Part shown: piece by piece, positions 47,123-58,698 of the stretch | How positions within the stretch are numbered: the stretch's first letter is position 1 | Layout: each line of letters begins with the position of its first letter | Source: Sipunculus nudus | Lineage: Eukaryota; Annelida; Sipuncula; Golfingiida; Sipunculidae | Assembly: GCA_026874595.1 (NCBI GenBank) | Contig: CM049321.1 | Location: forward strand, 9,736,979 to 9,800,978 | Reading direction: 5' to 3' | Length of the DNA stretch: 64,000 nt | Translations under genes and position numbers: made by a program | Notes under the pieces: model-generated | Told to the model about the DNA's origin: nothing | Seen by the model: the letters and a program-made list of their open reading frames with translations, nothing else | The model's database searches: none

Positions 47123-47248
47123 ATGGACGCTTTATGGAGAAAAGCTTCACTGATTATCGCCCTGCTTCTAGCACTGTCGGGCGATGTTGAGCTGAACCCT
47201 GGCCCTGGGTCAGGTAATCACCCTTCACATACCTCTGCCACAAGCTAA
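47123..47248 (+). pseudogene. N terminus of LINE ORF with signal-like 2A peptide
   Basis: ATG at 47123 opens a 41-codon frame: a basic start (MDALWRK), a hydrophobic core (SLIIALLLAL) and then SGDVELNPGP, the complete D-V/I-E-x-NPGP 2A consensus that makes ribosomes skip the Gly-Pro bond. The frame stops at TAA 47246-47248, shortly after the 2A; downstream protein-like sequence is in other frames, so the original ORF was longer. The same hydrophobic stretch could serve as a signal sequence, as described for some N-terminal 2A peptides. Confidence 0.75.
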
Positions 47249-47539
47249 ACAAAAAAATAAGTCAGAAAGAACTAGAAATGCGCAACAACGGTTAACGAGG
47301 GATGAAACGGGATCATTGGGGGTCGTGCCAGGTGACTTGACACAGCCCACGAATCACGTCTTTGCGTCTCCCTCGCAGTCTCAGGACTGTCAAATGTTAT
47401 CACAAACACCTAGGTTACAGAGTCAGGCTGGAGCTAGACCGAAGGACAAAAGTGTTAGGCATAACTTGGAAACTGGTACCAGTCTATCAGAAAAGGTCAA
47501 ATACATATTATCACGTGTGGTGACTCTGAGAACATAACT

Positions 47540-47952
47540 GATAAATATCACAATAAAATTTGACCACATTGAAACGGAAAACAATATACTGAAATCTAAA
47601 TGTAAACAGCTTGAAAATCCGTCAAGAAGATAAAACCCTATTTTTCAAAGGATACAAGAAAGTAAAGAGAAAGAGTCATGAGAAGAGTGTGAGAACAAGG
47701 TTAAGACTGTGATAAAGGAGACATTAGGAATTAAGTGTGATCCAGAACAGAATCCTAAAACTGACAGAGCTAATAATTTTCAGGGAAAAAAGAAACAGGA
47801 CAAATCGAGAACAAATATTGTGAAATTTACAAAGTTCAAAGACAAGGAGGAGTAATTACAGCAAGCAAGGGAGAAACTTATAGATGGTGACATCAGAGTG
47901 AGCAATAATTTCAGCCAGCAGGTCAGGGAGGCACGTCACAACCAAGCAGCAT
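47540..47952 (+). pseudogene. ORF1-like region of the LINE
   Basis: Contains ENNILKSKCKQLENPSRR, CENKVKTVIKETLG, and RTNIVKFTKFKDKEE, the coiled-coil then basic RNA-binding layout of LINE ORF1-type proteins. Broken by at least two stops. Confidence 0.55.
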
Positions 47953-47959
47953 AATCAAG

Positions 47960-48720
47960 AATTGTCTAAATTACTTACCAACAGTGACATATTTTGTATT
48001 GAAGAAACATGGGCCGCATATTAAGATGACTTTGTAGACTACTTTAAAGATTTCTACTGTTTTAGTAAAGCCCGGAGAAATAAGAAAAGGGCAGGAGTTT
48101 TGGTTGGTATAAGAAACTTTGCCAAATAAATATTGTAAATGTATACAGGTATACTTGCATTGGTACTGGAAGGTTCAGCTCTCCACATGCCCGAAAATAT
48201 CCTGCTGATAGGTATATACATACCACCAGAGGGGTCACCTTTCTAGGAAAATAAAAATGAGTGTAATGGGATTTTGTTATTGGAGAATCTAATGATTGAA
48301 CTTTTGTAAAAATTGTGGAGAAAAGTATATAATACTTATGGGGGATGTAAATACAAGAATGGGTAATATGACCGACTTTATTGAATGTAATTCACTTGAT
48401 TTTATTGGCCTTACTGATACATATCCAAAAGATGATTTTAATATGAACAGAACTTCTAGAGACGAAAAGGTTAACAAATTTAGTTTCATTTTTTTCACAT
48501 ACACAGCGTTATGCTGTGCTTTTTGAATTCTTTTTGTTAATGGAAGATTAAATACTGATTTAGAGGGTGAAGATACTTGCATAACACACTCAGGGCAGAG
48601 TGTAGTTGTTACATAATTCTGAGTTCTGAATTATTTGAAAGTGTTAATTCCTTTTCTGTAGTTACTATGGGTGTGTCAGATGATTTCCTTTAAAGTTTAA
48701 AATGAAGATGAAGTCAACAT
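47960..48720 (+). pseudogene. APE-type endonuclease remains of the LINE
   Basis: DIFCIEETWAAY (EET active-site type) near 47988, a K-R rich RAGVLVGIRNF block near 48090, NILLIGIYIPPEGSPF near 48195 and LIMGDVNTRMGNMTDF (GDxN active-site motif) near 48331. Frame changes and stops lie between them. Confidence 0.7.
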
Positions 48721-48799
48721 TTAAACAAGTGCCTAAGTAAATTGAAACTTCACCTTGGATAAAATTTAGATTAAAATCAAGATACTCAAATATTGTTAA

Positions 48800-50230
48800 A
48801 TGCATATTTTACAATATGAAAGTGTCAGTCTTTTTCAAGATTTTAAGAATATTGCTGACATGGATGTAAATAAAGCAGTCTTACACTTTAAATTGTTAAT
48901 TCATAAAGTTGCAGAAGAAGTAAGAAGTAATAACAAATCTAAAATAGCACAACCGAGATGGTGGGATGAAGAATGTTGTATAGTAAAAACAGTAAAGAAG
49001 CCCGCTCTCACTAAGTATAGAAAAAAGGGGAACCAAGTGATTTGAAAGACTTTTAAAAGTTAAAAAAAGGATTTAAAAGCTTGTGCAATATCAAAAAAGA
49101 AAATCATAAATATAACAACTGCAAGAAACCTTTTCAAAGTAAAATATCAATGACATTTGAAAAATACGTACGAAATTATAAAAGACCTAAGAAAATACCC
49201 AACATGGAACCACATCAATGGTTCTGCTATTTTGAAAATATTCTAAACAATTGTAAAAATGAGATTTCTGATGATATAAAGGTTGGCGTTAAAAGATATA
49301 TAGAAAGAAACTGTGATGGAATATTTGAGTGTGGGCTCCTAAATTCAAGCATAACTGGCAAGGAAATAAAAGATGCTATTGACCAGATGCAAAGAGGAAA
49401 GTCAGCTGTGCCAGATGACATATCTATAGACATAATTAAAGAGAGTGTGTTTAACTTACTACTTTTATTGGTTACATTATTGAATAGTATTTTTCAGTCT
49501 GGAATATTTCCAGATGATTTGGATAGAGCGATAATATTACCCTTACACAATAAAGGCTCAGTTAATCAATCGGGAAATTAAAGGGGTATTTCTTTTTTTT
49601 AAAAATGTAGGTAAAATATTCGCTAAAGTCCTAAACAACGGGTTAATTGAATGTGATTAAGGACAACATATGCAAGCAGGATACAGAAAAGAATAAAACA
49701 CCATAGGTCATGCTTTTGTATTACAAGCTTTAGTCCAAAAATACTTATGCAAATGAAAGGGGCGGCTTTATTGTATATTTGTGGATTTTAGCAAAGATTT
49801 TGACTCTGTACAACATTTTATATTATGGTATACACTACTAAAACAAAACATAAATGGTAAAATACTTAACATTTACCAGATCTATTTACTCTGAAATGCA
49901 ATCATGTATCATTAGAGACAAAGGGATTACAAGTTATTTCAAATGTTCAACTGGTACAAGACAGGGCGGTATGGTGAGTCTTTAAGTTTTTTTTATTTAT
50001 TGATGAATATTAAAAAAAAATGAATACTTCTGATCGTAAAGGAGTTTTATTGATGAAGATATACTTAATATTATGACCTTGATGTTAGCCGATTATATTG
50101 TTAACTTTGGAGATACAGTTGGCAGACTCCAAAAGCAAATTAACCATCTGCAATATTTTTGTAAAACAATGGAATAAAAATAGATATGGACAAACAAAAT
50201 AATGGCATTCAGAATAAGAGGTAAATTTCG
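48800..50230 (+). pseudogene. Reverse transcriptase remains of the LINE
   Basis: QPRWWDEECC linker near 48950; GKSAVPDDISIDIIKES and SGIFPDDLDRAIILPLHNKG in the open piece 49081-49581; then in broken frames VGKIFAKVLNN, IFVDFSKDFDSV (first catalytic Asp) near 49780, STGTRQGGM near 49950 and a changed second catalytic box (LADY instead of xADD) near 50085. Enzymatically dead. Confidence 0.75.
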
Positions 50231-50699
50231 GAAAAATGAAAAATGGTACTTGTACAACAGGAAAATAGATTTTTTCTCTCATTATAAATATCTCGAAATT
50301 ATTTTCACATCCAAATTATTATGTAAAATAGGGCACATCAACAACATACAATGCAGGTTAACAAAGTTGTGAGTGTTATCAAGAACTTTAATTAAAAGTA
50401 TGGAAATTAACCAGTTACACAATTTTTAAATTATTGATAACAAGGTTGCCCCATTCTTGATGTATGGGTGTAAGATAGTTATGATTTGATTTGTATACTA
50501 AAATGAAATATTGATGTTTGTAATTGGAACTTTGGGCCTGAGGCCTTTACTCCTGAATAAACTATTTCTTTATTTCTTTCAAAACCAAGGCTGTGTTTAC
50601 CGGGAGTGTGGTATGCGGTATGTGAACATAAATTTGTTTTGCTCTACTTATGTTATCATAAAATGCTTACCGGGGCAAACCAACATTTTATATTCACAT

Positions 50700-52850
50700 T
50701 GATAGGAAAACTATCTGTGCGGTGGGACCGGAGTTTTCCGTATTTAATAAAAAGGTAAAAGGTATTATCTTCAGTTGATGGACGAAAGATATCTGAGTAG
50801 GTCTCTTTAAAAAGTAATAAAATACTACTTGGTCTATTATCTACTATCAGTTCATTTCGGTATAACACAGGCGTGTTGTATCATTCCGCTTGTTTTGTAT
50901 ATTGTTTTGGTCCCGTGTGTTGAAAAAAAAATACAATCCTGTTTTGTCTCAACAGCTTAATTATGCAATTAACATAAATGTGATTTGTACAAAACGGTGT
51001 GGATACCTTGAGAGTACTCCTTTGAGAAGTTGATCAACTTTTGGGGGTAAATTTGTGCATATTTAGTAGGTCATTTGCATAATTCTGTAAATCAGGCATG
51101 TTACATTTTGTCGATTTAATCCAATTCTCAAGTTTATCTCTTACATACTTGAACATGTAACACTTTTTCACGCAGGACATGATTCTAATGATTACTGATG
51201 CACCCATTTGCTGGTTCCAGGAGAGGCTTGAATTTGCGTGTATTTCGACCATATCTAGTTTCTATTCTTTAGGTCGCCGTCTTGATTTATGCATGGTAGT
51301 GCACGACGCCATGCATGTCTATATCATCTTTCGCGCCACTGACTGACCAGGTGAAAGTTTATTTCTATTGCGTATAGTCGTAAGAAAAAGGTTTCAGAAT
51401 GAAATCTTGGCAGATCCTGAAATAATTCCAGGAAAAATTGATTGCATTTATACCTAATGTGCTTATTTAAAAAAAGGAACACCTAAAACAATGAAGAGCG
51501 CAACTAACAAATCATGGCACTATCCTCTAAAAACGCCTGTGAAAGTAGTGTCGCAATCCTTGTGTCATCATTGCTTTTTCGTACAAAACGGCGGGCCCCC
51601 GGTGTAAAGTTTCCTGATCAAAAGAACAATTCTCCCAAACGTCCACCGTTAGTGTGTGAGGAACCGCGTTGGACCCGCGTTTTCCGCATTTAAAGAAAAA
51701 ACAAGGTTCAAAGTGTTATCTTCAGTTAAAGACGTCATATATGTTAGAAGGGCTCTTTAAAAGTATTAATATACTACTATTACATGTATCTACTATCAGT
51801 TCAATTCGGTATAACACAGGCGCAGTGGGTCTTTCCGCTTGTTTTGTAAATTGTGTGGGTTCTCTGTTTTGAAAAAAAAATACAATCCAGTTGTTTCTGT
51901 TTATTACTGAAAGTACGCTAAGTTGAAGGTACTGAGTGTGGGTGAAAACACGCATCAAGAAGGGAGCGACACTTGTCACAAATCACATGAATAATACTGC
52001 AGGAAGACATGTTTGTGTTTTCTTTCGCACCCCTACCCTGTCCATGCTTATTTCCATTCTTTTGATCGTCGTCTTGATTTATCATAGCAGTGTACGACCC
52101 CATGCATTTCTATATTTTCTTTCGCACCCCTGACCCGGTGCAAGTTTATTCCTGTTGCGTATAGTCGTAAGAAAATGGTTTCAGAATGAAATCTTGGCTT
52201 ATCCTGATATAATTCCAGGAGAAATTTATTGCATCTATACTTAATGTGCTAATTAAAAAAAAGGGGGACTCCTTGAACAATGGAGAGGGCAACTAACACA
52301 TCATTGCACTATCCTTTACAAACGCCTGTGAAAGTAGTGTCGCAATCCTAGGGTCATCATTGCTTGTTCGTACAAAACGGCGGGTCTCGGGTGTAAAGAG
52401 ACTTGTTACAGTCATGTAATGATGACTGATAACGATGTCTGTTTTTAATCCCCAGTTGGCAACACATGCTTCGAGTCACGGACCGTAAATCAACGGAATT
52501 TAATTGGTAAAAGAGAGGGGCCGACTCAAAACTGTCTTGGCTGACAGCATCAAAGTTGTTGCGTAATCTCATCAGCTACGGCTGCAGATGTAATAGAAAA
52601 GTAATATATTCTGATTGAAAGCACCTCAAAGCGCTAATTAATAACACCTGATACATAAAACAGTGCCTATACAGAATTAATTTTGTCGACAATGGCGTAA
52701 ACATCAATTTTTTTGTGGTAACGCCACCCGCAAGAATTTGGTCTAAGAGGATGCACGAAACGGCGGCAGGATTTCCATGGACGGCATGAATTTCCTGATC
52801 AAAAGAACGAATCTCCCAAACGCCCATCGTTAGTGTCTGAGGGTTAATTA
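50700..52850 (+). repeat. Diverged tandem duplication, about 0.9-1.1 kb unit
   Basis: 50720-50940 matches 51675-51895; 51290-51590 matches 52065-52385; and 51605-51660 matches 52790-52845. Copies therefore share a unit of about 1.1 kb, one of them with an internal deletion of the part now at 52400-52790. No coding content is recognised. The conserved string GGTATAACACAGGCG occurs in both. Confidence 0.65.
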
Positions 52851-54800
52851 GGGTAATAAATTATCAGTCCTGCCAGAATTCACAGCAACGGCACAAACCA
52901 ATCAGTCACAGACATCCCATAGCTAATGACCTTCCTCACGGGAAAAAAAAAAAAATGCGCGGATAATTTGTCGTGACCCATTATATCTGTTACACGGTTC
53001 GTTCCGTCACCGGAAGTCATCACGACACAGTCCACTGGGGTTGGTTAAATTATATTTTACCCATCTAATTTGTAAATGTTTCACCTGCCTACATCTGTCT
53101 TTCTGCTGTATACAGTATCTCATATTACAAAAAAGAAGAATTTCCGGTATTTTGTAGCTGTTACACATCTTAATCTCATTAATATGTTTCAAATGAAATG
53201 ACTATATAGCTTTGGCACACAGGCCTATTTCTTAATCCATCCATCCCATTCATAGAAAATGCATCACTGCGGGAAGCCTTTACCAAGCCACTGAACAGGT
53301 GAACCCGTGTGACTGTAGCGTTACCCAATTTTCCAGGCATGAACTCTTGATCACGGGGATACTGGCGAGGGCTTCCAAATTAGTTGTATGACTGCACACA
53401 TCTATTTTAATTACTGTTATTTCATAATTTCTAAAGTAAGCAGCTCAGTGTTTACTGCATTACCCGATGCACACTGAACTGTTTCGCTAGTGAAGCTTGC
53501 CTTTCTTTCGTCGGAGTTGAAACGCCGGACGTGTGAGCCACTGACACGGAAAACACGATTACCATGGTTGCCTTTTTGGTCGTGAGGATTTGGATTTCGC
53601 GATATTCGCGTAACACTGAATAGGTGGAAATCGCGAAATTTTAACCAGGCGAATATTAAGCCCACCACAGTATCTACAGATGGAATCGGGAACAGGAATC
53701 AAGGTAATCATGTGAAAAATAGACGCTGATGTTTGCATGATATGTTTCTGAAAGATATCTCCAGGTAATATCTTCTCTGGCACATAAATGCATAGCCTTA
53801 GTAGATCATAAATTCTTTTTTGTATTTGTGCTCAATTTTTTAGTCAATATCTCAATTGTAGATGAAGACAACCCAGTGGATTATAAGGATTGATACACAC
53901 TCTGGTACAGATTATGAATACATTTATCTAAGTAGGCGTATATTCTCATAATACAAACAATCCTGGAGAATCAAGTTACGTTTTAAACAATTAGGACAGA
54001 CACAATGGTGCACAATATATGCATCAGTGCACAATATATTAACAATATAGTATGGTTTTTATTGCAAGTTATATTGGAGCGAAATATATAAAATTCCATA
54101 ATACATGAACATCCTTAATGTATTGTTGGATTAACTGGTGCTTTTCTCTTTGATTTTTTGTTTCACTTGATTCTTAAAGAAAATAAAAACACTGAAAACC
54201 CATCATATTACCTAACGTTTGTATCCATTGGTACCATGTATTCGTACCATATTTTTGTCTACTTCCGTTTAATACATTACTTGATATATCTACAACTCCG
54301 ACTTTGTATGTCATTAAATAATCCAATACCCCAGCTCTGTGTGAACCCTTTTCACAGGACTCGCGTAACGCCTTACTCGAGCTTATCTTATATTGCTTAT
54401 TGCTTAATGTAAATCGTTTGTGCGTCTCTTTTTTGCAAAATCTACCGTTATTTTATCAACAAGAGCCATGAATATAAAGGTTTGGTTTTGACTTTGTAGG
54501 AAATATTATCACTTTGATAATGGATATTGAACACTGATATTAAGTTCTACTGATAATACGTCCGTTCTGTCTGCGCCTCAATATGTAGTTGGATGAAGGA
54601 AGAGCGCTGATGTATTCCCTATATGGTGTCCGACTCCACTGGACTAAATAATAAAGTGGGAACGAAGATTGATGAAAAAGTCGGTGTTTTTGCCCTGTAA
54701 ATTCCCATGTACATGATCTCTGTTAGTCCTTAGATCACTTAGATCACACTTAGATCACAAAAATGATAGTCATCCGGGTTTCTTTTAACAACTGTCGAGT
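52850..54800. other. Non-coding stretch
   Basis: 53575-53670 is rich in CGCGAAAT / ATTTCGCGA-like words that recall dispersed mollusc repeats. Otherwise nothing supported. Confidence 0.4.
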
Positions 54801-54823
54801 GGAAAGGTCGGAAGATGTCAAAT

Positions 54824-54977
54824 GTTAGCGTCAAATTACAGAGCAATATTATACTGACTCATGGTAGTCATGTCAACCCGCAACATTTTACTGACTAATG
54901 TTGTGGTGATATATGTGAACGCAAGCGGACATGACCATTTTATGGTCAGTTTCTAACGAGACTAATTTGACGCCTAC
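54824..54977. repeat. 154-bp foldback element
   Basis: Outer arms GTTAGCGTCAAATTAC and CTAATTTGACGCCTAC are inverted (13 of 16). Internal pairs such as ACTGACTCATGGTAGTCATG with CATGACCATTTTATGGTCAG, and CAACATT with AATGTTG, continue the fold almost to the centre. Either a short inverted-repeat transposon or a hairpin RNA source. Confidence 0.5.
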
Positions 54978-55619
54978 AATAGGCCTGCCGCCCACTGGCA
55001 GGTGTACTTTTTCATGGTTATGCTTGAGTCCCACTGGGGTTTAAGCCCCTTGCGTTGTTTGATTAATAAAAAGTATGGCGATGGCTTCAGACTGCTTGCG
55101 TGAAAAATGTTGAAATAAAAAACGGAGCAGTCCCATGATACATTTGACATGTAATTATTCTGAGAAGTTTAGGGTAATATCCTGCGAATAGTTGGCGAAC
55201 CTTTGGCTGTGTGTCCGTGGTTCTCCGAATTATAACCTGACCATGCCTGTGTATATTCGACAATGTTCGTCGAAACTCGGGGATTTTCCACCATATGTTT
55301 GCCTATGCGTGCGCGATGTTTGCCGAAGGTCCGCAGATGGCTTGTTAGTACCTGCTTAGCACCCGGATTTGTTGCATATGCATTGCTGAACAATCACAGA
55401 CGGGTCGGAGGTGCCGCATGAGATGGGTATAAATATGAACATTTCCAAACCAAGCCTAATTCTCTCTCTTGGAAGTTGCAGGTTGCAAATCTACACTAAA
55501 GCAGATAATGGATTAAAATGCACTTGCAGTCATTTTAGAACAATAAGAAAACTAGATGTGTCGGAACGACACGAATGCCCCCGCCTGTGTAAAATTTGTA
55601 AAATTTTGAAAATTTTTTT

Positions 55620-57000
55620 TAAGTTCAGGAGGTCAAAAGTAAGTCAACAAGGGCAAAATGCAAACTCGTCTGTAACGGGTCATTATCAAGCAACACACCA
55701 AAAATCATGGCATTATATGCAGGCATTGTAAAAAAAAGTCCATACATGTGCATTTTTCATAAAAATTTCTGTCTTTCATGAAATTTTTTCTGTTTAGGAG
55801 CCGTAAAACAATCAAAAGTAGGTCAACCGGGACAAAACGTGAACTCGATCAGTAACTGGTCTATATCTGCCTACACAGCAAAAATCAAGCCCGGATCTGC
55901 AGGCACTGCGAAAAAAAGTCCATACGTGCACTTTTTTATGAAATTTTCTATGTTTGAGCACTGTCAAACGGTCAAAAGTAGGTCAACTGGGAGAAAACGT
56001 GAACTCGATCTGTAACGGGTCATTATCTGCCCACACACCAAAAATCAGGCCAATATCTGCAGGCATTGCGAAGAAAAGTGTGTACAAGTGTATTTGTCAT
56101 GAAAATTTATATTTTACATGAAATTTTCTATGTTCAGGAGCCGTAAAACAGTCAAAAGTATGTCAACTGGGACGAAATACGAACTCGATCAGTAACCGGT
56201 CAATATCTGCCCACACACCAAAAATCAGGCCAATAACTGCAGGCATTGCGAAAATAAGTCCGTACATGTGTATTTGTCATGAAATTTCATATTTTTCATG
56301 AAATTTTCTATGTTCAGGAGCTGTAAAACTGTCAAAAGTAGGTCAACTGGAACGAAACGCAAACTCGATCTGTAACTGGTCTATATCTGCCCACACACCA
56401 AAAATCAGGCCAATATCTGCAGGCATTGCGAAAAAAAGTCCGTACATGTGTATCTGTCATGAATATTTCTATTTTTCATGAAATTTTCAAATTTTAGGAG
56501 CCGTAAAACGGTCAAAAGTAGGTCAATCAGGACGAAACGCGAACTCGATCTGTAACTGGTCTATATCTGCCCACACACCAAAAATCAGGCCAATATCTGC
56601 AGGCATTGCGAAAAAAAGTGCGTACAAGTGTATTTGTCATGAAAATTTCTATTTTTCATGAAATTTTGTAAGTTTAGGAGCCGTAAAACGGTCAAAAGTA
56701 GGTCAACCGGGACGAAACGCGAACTCGATCTGTAACCGGTCTATATCTGCCCACACACAAAAAAATCAGGCCAATATCTGCAGGCATTGCGAAAAAAAAG
56801 TGCGTACATGTGTATTTGTCATGAACATTTCTATTTTTCATGAAATTTTGTAAGTTTAGGAGCCGTAAAACGGTCAAAAGTAGGTCAACCGGGACGAAAC
56901 GCGAACTCGATCTGTAACCGGTCTATATCTGCCCACACACCAAAAATCAGGCCAATATCTGCAGGCATCGCGGAAAAAAAGTCCGTACAACTGTTTGATT
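55620..57000 (+). repeat. Tandem satellite, about 180-bp unit, 8 copies
   Basis: The anchor TCAAAAGTA recurs at 55632, 55812, 55972, 56152, 56332, 56512, 56692 and about 56875, so the period is 180 with one 160-base and one 183-base step. Units share CCCACACACCAAAAATCAGG and CTGCAGGCATTGCGAA. The right-hand units are most alike, suggesting growth at that end. ORFs here are satellite translations. Confidence 0.85.
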
Positions 57001-57002
57001 TC

Positions 57003-57030
57003 GGAAGGACGGAAGGACGGAAGGACGGAC
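57003..57030 (+). repeat. GGAAGGAC-type microsatellite
   Basis: Three to four GGAC-GGAA units at the end of the tandem array, part of the pearl-like element. Confidence 0.85.
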
Positions 57031-57189
57031 ATGGGTAAAACTATATGCCCCGGCCACTTTGTGGCGGGGGCATAAAAAGAGCAGGAAATGCAAATTCTAC
57101 CTGTCAGTGAAAGGGCAACGATGTTTTGGTGACCTTCTGCTGATATTCGGTCATGGTGAGAGTTTGTCACTGTCTTGAGAGTTTTCTAC

Positions 57190-57750
57190 CGCTTCAAGAC
57201 ACGAGACCGCACCTGAGTAAAGACAGGTATTTTGAAACTGTACCCTGGAGTTTGAGGATAAACTATGGCAAAAGATGGCGTTAATTACTACTACTAATGG
57301 TAAAAATAAGGAAATACACCGCTACCGTAGTGGTTTTCGCTGTAATCGTTCCATATCTCGCTTATCGTAATAAAAATTGCTTGTAAAGTCAGGTTTGTTG
57401 GGACTCACTACAAGGCATTTGACACAAGGCGCAAAATGTCCATTTATGTAAGACCGGGCTTTTGTTGCGTATTGCGTTAAACTTGTAATTAAAAATATAT
57501 AAAAATCAAAACAATGTTTAGACAGGCCATGACTCAACAGGTGTAACTGGTAAAATACGGTCGCTTTCTTGAGTAATTTTGCAATTGAAGACAATCAAGG
57601 CTTTATTAACCTTATTGAGTTCGAATATATAACTCTCGATTCAATAAATGTAACATCGTTTACTATAAAGAAAACAACACCAGAATCCCCACTTGTGTTA
57701 AAGACGTTTCTCTATGCCTTATTTAAGGTAAAGTTGCAGGTTTTAAGTCC
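57190..57750 (+). repeat. Dispersed direct repeat, copy 1 (partner 63478-64000)
   Basis: Shares long blocks with 63478-64000: TGAGGATAAACTATGGCAAA, AATCGTTCCATATCTCGCTT, CATTTGACACAAGGC, and AAAGTTGCAG at the end. Similarity is high but with several indels. No protein or RNA recognised inside. Confidence 0.75.
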
Positions 57751-57839
57751 CCTTCACAATAACAGGCTCAGAAGACTAAAATTTACTCCCCGATGGCAGC
57801 TCCCGGAGGACTTTACAGAGCTTACACACGGGTTTTAGG

Positions 57840-58032
57840 TCGATAGGGCCCGCCATAAGCAGATGGCACATAATCCGGTACCCACATGTTATAGAAAATG
57901 TGGGTAGACATAAGCACACTTGTGGCTCTGATGTTGCATATGGCTCTTCGCGAAGAAGTGAGAGCATGCGGAATTCGAACACATGACCGCTTGATCACAA
58001 GTCCGGCACCTTTGCCATAACACCACCACGTT
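57840..58032 (-). mobile_element. tRNA-derived SINE-like sequence, second family
   Basis: Minus-strand head with GTGGTGTTATGGCAAAGGTG and a B-box-like GTGTTCGAATTCCGC. The body differs from the 61.6-kb SINE family. Confidence 0.5.
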
Positions 58033-58139
58033 CCATCTTTTGGAAAGAACTTACAAAACGACTGATGTGTTTTCTATTGGCTGTGATTGCCAGTCGTTTT
58101 CCCAGTCACATCGCTTTGAGTGACGTTAAAATCGCCAAA

Positions 58140-58230
58140 TATGAGATAAGCTTTATAGAGATGATCGTATTAGTTGGGTGGTCGTACTAGTAGGGTGGTC
58201 GTGTTAGAGTGGTGTTCGCAGGGGCGTCAA
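58140..58230 (+). repeat. GGTGGTCGT minisatellite-like stretch
   Basis: GGGTGGTCGTACTAG and GGGTGGTCGTGTTAG, echoed at 58608-58640 and 59655-59790. Confidence 0.45.
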
Positions 58231-58698
58231 TACAGGGGGGAGGGGGTATATATCCCCTTGTTTTGGCAAGGGTGGATGGTCAATGCAATCATCCCCCATT
58301 CTTCTGAAATAATATTGTATATTGCAAATGAAATATATTAATAAATATAATTATAGACTTCCATTTATGAGTTTACCATGAGATGTCATATCTGAATTTG
58401 GTTTAAAAATCATATTATAAACGTATCCTGGATACATAATACCTCATTTACTCAAACCTTACACAAATTTGTAATGCATTTGAAATGTGTCATACAGACG
58501 CTAATATATTTGAAATGTGTCATACGTTAAAAAGATGAGGAGGGGTACAGGAAGTGAGGAATCTCGGCCCGGCATTGTCTTGTTAGAAAGATGACTGTGT
58601 CAGCGGGTTGGTCGTTTTAGAGTGACGTCATGTGAGACTGTGGTCGTCCTTGTCATTATAGAGGGAATGGTTAATACAGGTCTTGCGAAGTGCTGATC

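Larger units (their letters stand above)
47050..50585 (+). mobile_element. Decayed full-length non-LTR retrotransposon (APE type)
   Basis: Ordered remains of a whole LINE on the plus strand: a 2A-bearing first ORF start (47123), a charged ORF1-like part (47540-47950), an APE endonuclease part (47960-48680), a linker (48800-49045) and the RT (49081-50230). A 3' tail with the self-complementary GGGCCTGAGGCC and ACTATTTCTTTATTTCTTTC follows (50530-50582). Several frameshifts and stops; no ORF is intact. 2A peptides in APE-type LINEs, including CR1-like elements of molluscs, are established; the clade here is not resolved. Confidence 0.75.
55575..57073 (+). mobile_element. Helentron/pearl-like element with tandem repeats
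   Basis: ATGCCCCCGCC at 55575 is exactly mirrored by GGCGGGGGCAT at 57063-57073. Between them are about eight tandem units, a GGAAGGAC microsatellite (57003-57030) and a terminal hairpin (TATGCCCC...GGGGCATA around a CCAC-TTT-GTGG core, 57045-57075). A 160-180-bp tandem array followed by an ACGG-type microsatellite is the hallmark of bivalve pearl elements, now placed with Helentrons, which carry subterminal inverted repeats and a 3' hairpin. No Rep/helicase gene, so it is non-autonomous. Confidence 0.65.

Noticed and set aside
55620-57000. CRISPR-like array
   Set aside because: Units are 180 bp, vary throughout and have no spacer structure; this is a eukaryotic satellite inside a Helentron-type element.
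55411-57170. ORFs inside the 180-bp satellite
   Set aside because: They repeat with the satellite period and have no independent support.
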